Origin: Streptococcus parasanguinis
Lineage (GTDB): Bacteria; Bacillota; Bacilli; Lactobacillales; Streptococcaceae
NCBI GenBank assembly: GCA_018377375.1
Contig: JAGZZN010000022.1
Span: forward strand, 1-28,715
Length of the DNA: 28,715 nucleotides
Reading direction: 5' to 3'
The notes beneath the pieces were generated by a model. It was not told where the DNA came from, searched no databases, and worked only from the letters and a program-made list of their open reading frames with translations. Both the position numbers and the translations under genes were made by a program. This document shows positions 24,711 to 28,715 of this stretch, piece after piece; the first letter of the stretch is position 1, and each line of letters opens with the position of its first letter.

Positions 24711-25244
24711 TTATTTGAAATACCAGTGGTGTTTGAGGCTAGCAAAAATAGCTTTGCTGGTGATCGTGATGATGATCAGTTTGATGAGGTCGGCAAGGAT
24801 AAAGGGAGCAACGACCAAAGCAAATGCTTTTTGGATATCGGTATGCGTGACCAGCATAAAGCCGATAGCTCCAGCTACAAAGAGGAGAGCACTACTGAAC
24901 AAATTAGCAAGGAAAATGGTCAGCACGCTGGATTTAGCATTTGTAAATAGAGACGTGATCCATGCTCGGAATGGGAAGAAGAGGAGAAAACCAGCAGTAG
25001 GGCCAAGGAAATGCGAAGCACCACTAGCACCACCTGCCAATACTGGGAAACCTAAGAAACCAAGAAGTAGGTAGAGGCAGACTGTGACAAAAGCATGACT
25101 GGGTTTATAGATGGTCCCGATAATCCCGATCATGAGCGTTTGCAGGGTTAAAGGAATTGGACCAAATGGAAGGGTAAATTGAGATAGGACGGAGATCATA
25201 GCTACTCCAATGGAGATGAGCACTAAAGGAAAGATTTTCTTCAT
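24711..25244 (-). CDS. bioY: Biotin transporter substrate-binding component BioY
   Basis: A 177-residue membrane protein with about six segments, the S-component of the energy-coupling-factor (ECF) biotin importer. The family motifs PFGPIPLTLQT and GGASGASHFLGPTAGFLL are clear. It would share the EcfAA'T energising module encoded elsewhere. The ATG at 25244 has GAGG nine bases upstream. A consensus promoter and a BirA-like palindrome over the transcription start indicate repression by biotin. It is a stand-alone gene, convergent with the ABC permease and divergent from the Gly/Pro/Gln-rich gene. Confidence 0.95.
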   Translation of the reverse strand: MKKIFPLVLISIGVAMISVLSQFTLPFGPIPLTLQTLMIGIIGTIYKPSHAFVTVCLYLLLGFLGFPVLAGGASGASHFLGPTAGFLLFFPFRAWITSLFTNAKSSVLTIFLANLFSSALLFVAGAIGFMLVTHTDIQKAFALVVAPFILADLIKLIIITITSKAIFASLKHHWYFK

Positions 25245-25246
25245 AA

Positions 25247-25278
25247 CAGTTAACCTCTATTTTATTTTATGGTAACTA
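25247..25278 (-). promoter_or_regulatory. Putative BirA operator of bioY
   Basis: On the minus strand TAGTTACCA, 14 bp, then GGTTAACTG form an imperfect inverted repeat of the BirA type as I recall it (half-sites TAGTTAACC/GGTTAACTA spaced 14-16). It begins at the last base of the -10 and runs to the ribosome site, so bound BirA would block initiation. Confidence 0.75.
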
Positions 25279-25306
25279 TTCTACAATATCGGTTTCATCC
25301 TGTCAA
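25278..25306 (-). promoter_or_regulatory. bioY promoter
   Basis: On the minus strand a perfect TTGACA (25301-25306), 17 bp and TAGAAT (25278-25283). It is the strongest sigma-A promoter in the window, as expected for a gene held down by a repressor. Confidence 0.85.
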
Positions 25307-25318
25307 TACTCCCAGTCG

Positions 25319-25373
25319 TTTTAGGTTGTTTTAAGTAAAAATTTAGGCCTGTTTAAGACTTCTAAAGTATAAT
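25319..25373 (+). promoter_or_regulatory. CiaR-type direct-repeat array and promoter
   Basis: Four hexamers lie exactly 11 bp apart: TTTTAG (25319-25324), TTTAAG (25330-25335), ATTTAG (25341-25346) and TTTAAG (25352-25357). Each is separated by five bases, the TTTAAG-N5-TTTAAG rule I recall for streptococcal CiaR. A perfect TATAAT (25368-25373) follows 10 bp after the last hexamer, with no -35 otherwise. A fifth half-site reads on the minus strand at 25381-25386. The transcript leader contains a 7-bp hairpin (25382-25388/25398-25404) and a perfect 12-bp palindrome (25415-25426). Confidence 0.75.
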
Positions 25374-25448
25374 CGCCTTACTTAAAGGATCGAGCTCCCT
25401 TTAAAATTTAAAAGACAAGTACTTGTAAAAAAGATAAAAGGTAAAAAG

Positions 25449-25988
25449 ATGAATCAAAAAGAAACAAAACAAGTAGTCGAAACGCAAGAATCCAAAGAAA
25501 AAATGGTCGTCCTCAAACGAAGCCCTAAGTGGTGGATCGGTATGGCAGCAGTTGGTGGATTGTTGGTCGGTGCTGGAAGTGGCTTTGGGGTCGGTGTCAT
25601 CGCCTCTCAATCTTCCAATAACCAACAATTTTCTCAACCGGTCCAAACGGGTCAAAACCAAGGATCCAATCAGCAACAAAATAGTCAAAATGGCCATGCT
25701 TCACAAGGAAACCAGCAAACTGGTGGCCCACAGGACGGCGGCCCTCAAGGTGCCGGTCCACAAGGCGGAGGCCCACAAGGTGGAGGCCCACAAGGTGGTG
25801 GTCCTGGTCAGATCCCACAGGATGGTATTAGTGGCCCACATGGAAATGGTCCAGAAAATGGCATGAACCAATCTGGCGGACAAGATGAAAACCACGGTTC
25901 TTCTAAGAAGTCCAATAAGAAGAATTCAAAAAATAAAAACAAGACGAGTGATAGTCAAAATAACAAAGAAAACACGACAAACTCATAG
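25449..25988 (+). CDS. Membrane-anchored Gly/Pro/Gln-rich low-complexity protein upstream of ciaRH
   Basis: I do not recognise this 179-residue protein. It has a charged N-terminus (1-27), one hydrophobic segment with a glycine-zipper look (about 28-53, after KRSPKWW) and then an extracellular low-complexity tail. The tail has Gln/Asn-rich 54-90, tandem GGGPQ-like pentapeptides at 96-120, Gly/Asn/Gln 121-150 and a Lys/Asn/Ser-rich end 151-179. N-in topology follows from the positive charges before the segment. VIA at 50-52 could also be a signal peptidase site, which would make it secreted. There is no cysteine, LPXTG or catalytic motif. AAAAGG lies seven bases before ATG. It sits behind a CiaR-type promoter and 135 bp before ciaR with no visible terminator, so it is probably the first gene of a CiaR-autoregulated operon. 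Confidence 0.85.
   Translation: MNQKETKQVVETQESKEKMVVLKRSPKWWIGMAAVGGLLVGAGSGFGVGVIASQSSNNQQFSQPVQTGQNQGSNQQQNSQNGHASQGNQQTGGPQDGGPQGAGPQGGGPQGGGPQGGGPGQIPQDGISGPHGNGPENGMNQSGGQDENHGSSKKSNKKNSKNKNKTSDSQNNKENTTNS
25734..25808 (+). repeat. 15-bp coding minisatellite (GGGPQ units)
   Basis: Five in-frame 15-bp units encode DGGPQ, GAGPQ, GGGPQ, GGGPQ and GGGPG. The middle units differ only at a few third positions. Copy number changes would lengthen or shorten the protein without a frameshift. Confidence 0.85.
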
Positions 25989-26062
25989 AATAAGCCTTCC
26001 TCAGATATACTGAATTTGATCATCAAACCAGGTTCTAAACTATAGGAAATGAAGGCAAGTCG

Positions 26063-26071
26063 TGTTATAAT
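26063..26071 (+). promoter_or_regulatory. ciaR extended -10 promoter
   Basis: TGTTATAAT (extended -10; TATAAT 26066-26071) lies about 52 bp upstream of the ciaR ATG. No TTTAAG repeats are adjacent, so this looks like a constitutive start added to read-through from 25373. Confidence 0.6.
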
Positions 26072-26123
26072 GGTTAAGAATAGATTAGAAAGACTCACTC
26101 AGGAAAGAGAAGAGGATACGACG

Positions 26124-26804
26124 ATGATTAAAATTCTATTGGTCGAAGATGACCTTGGTTTATCAAATTCAGTATTTGATTTTTTAGATGATTTTGCGGA
26201 CGTTATGCAGGTCTTTGACGGAGAAGAAGGTCTTTACGAAGCAGAAAGCGGGATCTATGATTTGATTCTGCTGGACCTCATGCTTCCTGAAAAAGACGGA
26301 TTCCATGTTCTAAAAGAGTTGCGTGAAAAAGGCGTGACAACCCCTGTTTTGATCATGACAGCTAAAGAAAGTCTGGATGACAAAGGGCACGGCTTTGAGC
26401 TAGGGGCAGACGATTATCTCACCAAGCCTTTCTATCTTGAAGAGCTTAAGATGCGGATCCAAGCTCTCTTGAAGCGCTCAGGTAAGGTCAATGAAAACAC
26501 CCTCAATTATGGCAATTTGAAGGTCAACTTATCTACCAATTCGACTTACGTGGATGATAAGGAAGTAGAACTTCTTGGGAAGGAATTCGATCTCTTGGTC
26601 TATTTCCTTCAAAACCAAAATGTCATCCTTCCAAAGACACAGATCTTCGATCGTCTCTGGGGCTTTGATAGTGACACAACTATCTCAGTGGTTGAAGTCT
26701 ATGTTTCAAAAATCCGTAAGAAATTAAAAGGAACAGATTTTGTTGAGAACTTGCAAACATTGCGCAGTGTGGGGTATATCTTAAAAGATGCTAACCAGAA
26801 TTAA
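26124..26804 (+). CDS. ciaR: Response regulator CiaR
   Basis: A 226-residue OmpR/PhoB-family regulator. In streptococci it controls competence, cell-envelope integrity, beta-lactam tolerance, HtrA and small csRNAs. The receiver begins MIKILLVEDD (Glu8, Asp9, Asp10), with phospho-acceptor Asp51 in LILLDLMLP and Lys in DDYLTKPF. The winged-helix domain fills about 125-222 (ELLGKEFDLLVYFLQNQ, SVVEVYVSKIRKKL, TLRSVGYIL). The start ATG 26124 is set by AGAGG eight bases upstream; a longer in-frame reading from 26049 overlaps the promoter and is not expected to be made. ciaH overlaps its end by 17 bp. Confidence 0.96.
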   Translation: MIKILLVEDDLGLSNSVFDFLDDFADVMQVFDGEEGLYEAESGIYDLILLDLMLPEKDGFHVLKELREKGVTTPVLIMTAKESLDDKGHGFELGADDYLTKPFYLEELKMRIQALLKRSGKVNENTLNYGNLKVNLSTNSTYVDDKEVELLGKEFDLLVYFLQNQNVILPKTQIFDRLWGFDSDTTISVVEVYVSKIRKKLKGTDFVENLQTLRSVGYILKDANQN

Positions 26805-28149
26805 GAAAACCGTCGGGGAAGATGATTTTTCCTACTTCATCCGATATTTTGGGCTCTTTACTTTGATATTCTCAGCCATGACCCTGATTATCATCCAGGT
26901 CATGCGCTCGAGTCTCTATACAACGGTCGATGAGAACCTCAAGACTCTCAGTCAGGATCCCTACTCACTTGTAGCGATTGCTTATCGAGACCAGCGACAG
27001 TCAAATACCAAAGGAGATGATAATGATCATGAGATGATGATCCCAGATCATGATAAATCAGAACCTAAAGGGGATGTCACATCCAATACCACTGTTGTTT
27101 TGCTAAATAAAAAATATGAAAACTTGACAACCGGTAATGGGTTTTTAAACTTCAAAACGGTGACGTTTGGTCGAAAGCTCCTCAACAAGGTTTCCCAGCT
27201 TCAAATTACAAATAGCTATGGGAAAAAAGAAAGTTACCGGGCCTATATGGCAGAGTTGAGTTTATCTGATGATGAAAGTGATAGTGATATCAAGTATGCG
27301 GTTGTCATGACCAATATCAGTCAGCTAGAGCAGACCAGTGAAGAGCATGAAAGCCAAATCGCTCTTGTCATGATTTGTTTCTGGGGAATCTCCTTATTCG
27401 CTAGTCTCTTCCTAGCACGTCTCAGCGTCAAGCCTCTTCTTGAGAGTATGCAAAAGCAAAAGGCTTTCGTGGAAAATGCTTCCCATGAGTTGCGGACGCC
27501 TTTAGCAGTCCTGCAAAATCGCCTCGAAACGCTTTTTAGAAAGCCTGAAGCGACCATTATGGAATCGAGTGAGAATATTGCATCCAGCTTGGATGAAGTT
27601 CGAAATATGAAGCTCTTGACTACCAACCTTCTCAATATCGCCCGAAGGGATGATGGCTTGAAGCCAGAGATGGAAGAGATTGAACCAAGCTTTTTCGATC
27701 AGACCTTCTCGAATTTTGAGATCATTGCAGAAGAAAATGGCAAAATCTTCCGAGGAGACAATCAGGTGGACAAAGTCATTTGTTCTGATAGAACGCTCCT
27801 CAAGCAATTGATGACCATTCTCTATGACAATGCCTTGAAGTATACCGATGAAGATGGTGAGATCCAGTTTGAAGTTCAATTGAAGGATAAAAATCTTCTT
27901 TTGAGAGTGCTGGATAATGGTCCAGGGATTCGAGATGAGGATAAGAAACGGATCTTTGATCGTTTTTACCGGGTCGACAAGGCCAGAACCCGTCAAAAAG
28001 GTGGATTTGGCTTGGGATTATCCCTCGCTAAGCAAATCGTAGAAGCCTTTAAAGGGGCCATTCAAGTCAAAGATAATAAACCAAAAGGGACCATCTTTGA
28101 AGTGAAATTATCCATTAAGACGGAAAGTCGTAAAAAAAATCGTTCATAA
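26788..28149 (+). CDS. ciaH: Sensor histidine kinase CiaH
   Basis: A 453-residue membrane kinase partner of CiaR. TM1 spans about 20-39 and TM2 about 188-210, enclosing an extracellular sensor loop of about 145 residues. The DHp motif NASHELRTPLAVL carries His233. The ATPase domain has the N-box TILYDNALKYT, G1 DNGPGIRDED, F-box FDRFYRVDKAR and G2 GGFGLGLSLAKQI. The C-terminal half is very close to pneumococcal CiaH as I remember it, but the loop differs. It contains an Asp/Glu/His-rich stretch (residues 76-96, with DDNDHE and DHD) that could bind cations. The gene overlaps ciaR, so the two are co-translated. Confidence 0.96.
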   Translation: MLTRIKKTVGEDDFSYFIRYFGLFTLIFSAMTLIIIQVMRSSLYTTVDENLKTLSQDPYSLVAIAYRDQRQSNTKGDDNDHEMMIPDHDKSEPKGDVTSNTTVVLLNKKYENLTTGNGFLNFKTVTFGRKLLNKVSQLQITNSYGKKESYRAYMAELSLSDDESDSDIKYAVVMTNISQLEQTSEEHESQIALVMICFWGISLFASLFLARLSVKPLLESMQKQKAFVENASHELRTPLAVLQNRLETLFRKPEATIMESSENIASSLDEVRNMKLLTTNLLNIARRDDGLKPEMEEIEPSFFDQTFSNFEIIAEENGKIFRGDNQVDKVICSDRTLLKQLMTILYDNALKYTDEDGEIQFEVQLKDKNLLLRVLDNGPGIRDEDKKRIFDRFYRVDKARTRQKGGFGLGLSLAKQIVEAFKGAIQVKDNKPKGTIFEVKLSIKTESRKKNRS

Positions 28150-28178
28150 TCTTTTAAAAATAGAAAAGAGGAAAACCT

Positions 28179-28559
28179 ATGAGTTCAAAAATGTTGCACA
28201 CTTGCCTTCGTGTGGAAAACTTAGAAAAATCAATCGCTTTTTACCAAGATGCTTTTGGTTTTGAAGAAAAACGTCGGAAAGATTTCCCAGACTACAAGTT
28301 CACGATTGTTTATTTGGCCTTGCCTGGAGATGACTATGAGCTGGAATTGACTTACAATTATGATCATGGTCCATATGTGATCGGAGATGGCTATGCTCAT
28401 GTCGCCTTGAGTACTCCTGATCTAGAAGGTTTGAATGCGGAACACAAGGCTAAAGGCTATGAAGTGACAGAACCAAAAGGTCTTCCAGGGACGCAACCGA
28501 ATTACTATTTCGTTGTAGATCCGGATGGGTATAAAGTAGAAGTCATTCGCGAAAAATAA
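28179..28559 (+). CDS. gloA: Lactoylglutathione lyase (glyoxalase I)
   Basis: A 126-residue metal-dependent enzyme that converts the methylglyoxal-glutathione hemithioacetal to lactoylglutathione. All four metal ligands line up with E. coli GloA: His7 (MLHTCLRV), Glu56 (ELTYN), His74 (YAHVAL) and Glu121 (YKVEVI). DPDGYKVE at the C-terminus is typical. It starts after AGAGG and lies 29 bp downstream of ciaH with no terminator between them. It may therefore be read through from the cia operon, which would link aldehyde detoxification to that regulon; this is inference. Confidence 0.92.
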   Translation: MSSKMLHTCLRVENLEKSIAFYQDAFGFEEKRRKDFPDYKFTIVYLALPGDDYELELTYNYDHGPYVIGDGYAHVALSTPDLEGLNAEHKAKGYEVTEPKGLPGTQPNYYFVVDPDGYKVEVIREK

Positions 28560-28576
28560 GAGGGACTAAAAATAAG

Positions 28577-28616
28577 GGGGCTGGGACAAAAGTCCTAGCC
28601 TCTCAATTATTTTTTT
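28577..28616 (+). terminator. gloA terminator at the edge of the right repeat
   Basis: GGCTGGGAC (28579-28587) pairs with GTCCTAGCC (28592-28600), one G-U pair, AAAA loop. A T-rich tail with seven T follows a few bases downstream. It belongs to the repeat shared with 108-137. Confidence 0.8.
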
Positions 28617-28715
28617 GATTGTCGAGCAAGACGCAGTGGTTGAGTGGGCTCTACTACGCTGATTTCATCAGCTTTTACAGCCCTACTCAACTGTGCGGAG
28701 GTGGGACGACGAAAT
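28579..28715 (+). repeat. Structured intergenic repeat, right copy
   Basis: The inverted counterpart of positions 2-137: 98 consecutive identical bases (28618-28715) and 30 more at the terminator arm (28579-28608). The repeat runs to the last base of the window and presumably continues beyond it. It has the same internal hairpins as the left copy. Confidence 0.85.

Noticed and set aside
24631..25074. 147-residue + strand open frame opposite bioY
   Set aside because: It is the antisense of a clear BioY, has a TTG start with no ribosome site, crosses the terminator and has the basic composition typical of a shadow frame.
25374..25448. A CiaR-controlled small RNA (csRNA) at the array
   Set aside because: A hairpin lies downstream of the TATAAT but lacks a T-tract, so there is no convincing terminator to define a small RNA; a leader for the coding gene is simpler.
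25552..25866. 104-residue frame inside the GGGPQ gene, and minus-strand frames there
   Set aside because: They follow from the repetitive GC-rich codons of the real gene; no ribosome site and no recognisable protein.
26049..26123. Longer CiaR starting at 26049
   Set aside because: The extra 25 residues overlap the extended -10 element, have no family counterpart, and the ATG at 26124 has a good ribosome site.
1..28715. CRISPR array, prophage, tRNA or rRNA genes
   Set aside because: No regularly spaced direct repeats with unique spacers, no phage structural or integrase genes, and no cloverleaf or rRNA-like sequence were seen.

Overview
The window reads as a chromosomal segment of a Streptococcus, most likely from the mitis/sanguinis/parasanguinis side of the genus. 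The evidence is the protein sequences themselves: MntE, PcrA, Har, SpxA, two PstB, PepN and CiaRH all look like oral-streptococcal orthologues. The conserved block spx-UPF0223-monophosphatase-rsmF-pst-phoU-pepN and the many extended -10 promoters (TGnTATAAT) point the same way. The species cannot be fixed from reading alone. All 28 called protein genes are intact. I see no tRNA, rRNA, IS element, prophage or CRISPR array.

Layout. 1-137 and 28579-28715 are two copies of one structured intergenic repeat in opposite orientation, so the window starts and stops inside a repeat. 142-3769: mntE (-) and pcrA (+), divergent. 3770-4139: the only long gene-free gap; it holds two nested inverted-repeat elements and a terminator. 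4140-6699: a DUF2130 coiled-coil/nuclease-like protein, a GNAT acetyltransferase and an alpha/beta hydrolase. 6733-8049 (-): a hypothiocyanous-acid-reductase-type flavoprotein. 8231-10052: truB and ribF. 10225-12982: spxA, UPF0223, an inositol-monophosphatase-family gene and rsmF. 13089-18025: the phosphate uptake operon pstS-pstC-pstA-pstB-pstB-phoU. 18155-20698: pepN. 20796-22783 (-): an AgrC-type histidine kinase and LytTR response regulator. 22919-24569 (+): a divergent ABC transporter. 24711-25244 (-): bioY. 25449-28149: a membrane-anchored Gly/Pro/Gln-rich protein followed by ciaR and ciaH. 28179-28559: gloA.

How the genes work together. The housekeeping blocks cover stress defence (Har, SpxA, GloA, MntE), RNA modification (TruB, RsmF), flavin cofactor synthesis and high-affinity phosphate import. 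The accessory part is 20.8-26.0 kb, which lies between pepN and ciaR; as I recall, these two genes are close neighbours in pneumococcus. The inserted material has three parts: (i) a kinase/regulator pair facing an ABC exporter across a 135-bp gap that contains a 21-bp-period direct repeat of LytTR type; (ii) bioY, behind a textbook promoter whose start is covered by a BirA-like operator; (iii) an unrecognised, low-complexity membrane protein whose promoter carries four CiaR-like hexamers exactly 11 bp apart, 10 bp upstream of a perfect TATAAT.

The best candidate for something undescribed is part (iii): a gene placed directly upstream of ciaRH with no visible terminator between them, apparently under CiaR control. 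It may be an auxiliary component of the Cia system, in the position (but not with the sequence) that I recall for S. mutans ciaX. CiaH here also has an Asp/His-rich extracellular stretch. These links are inference from position and motifs.
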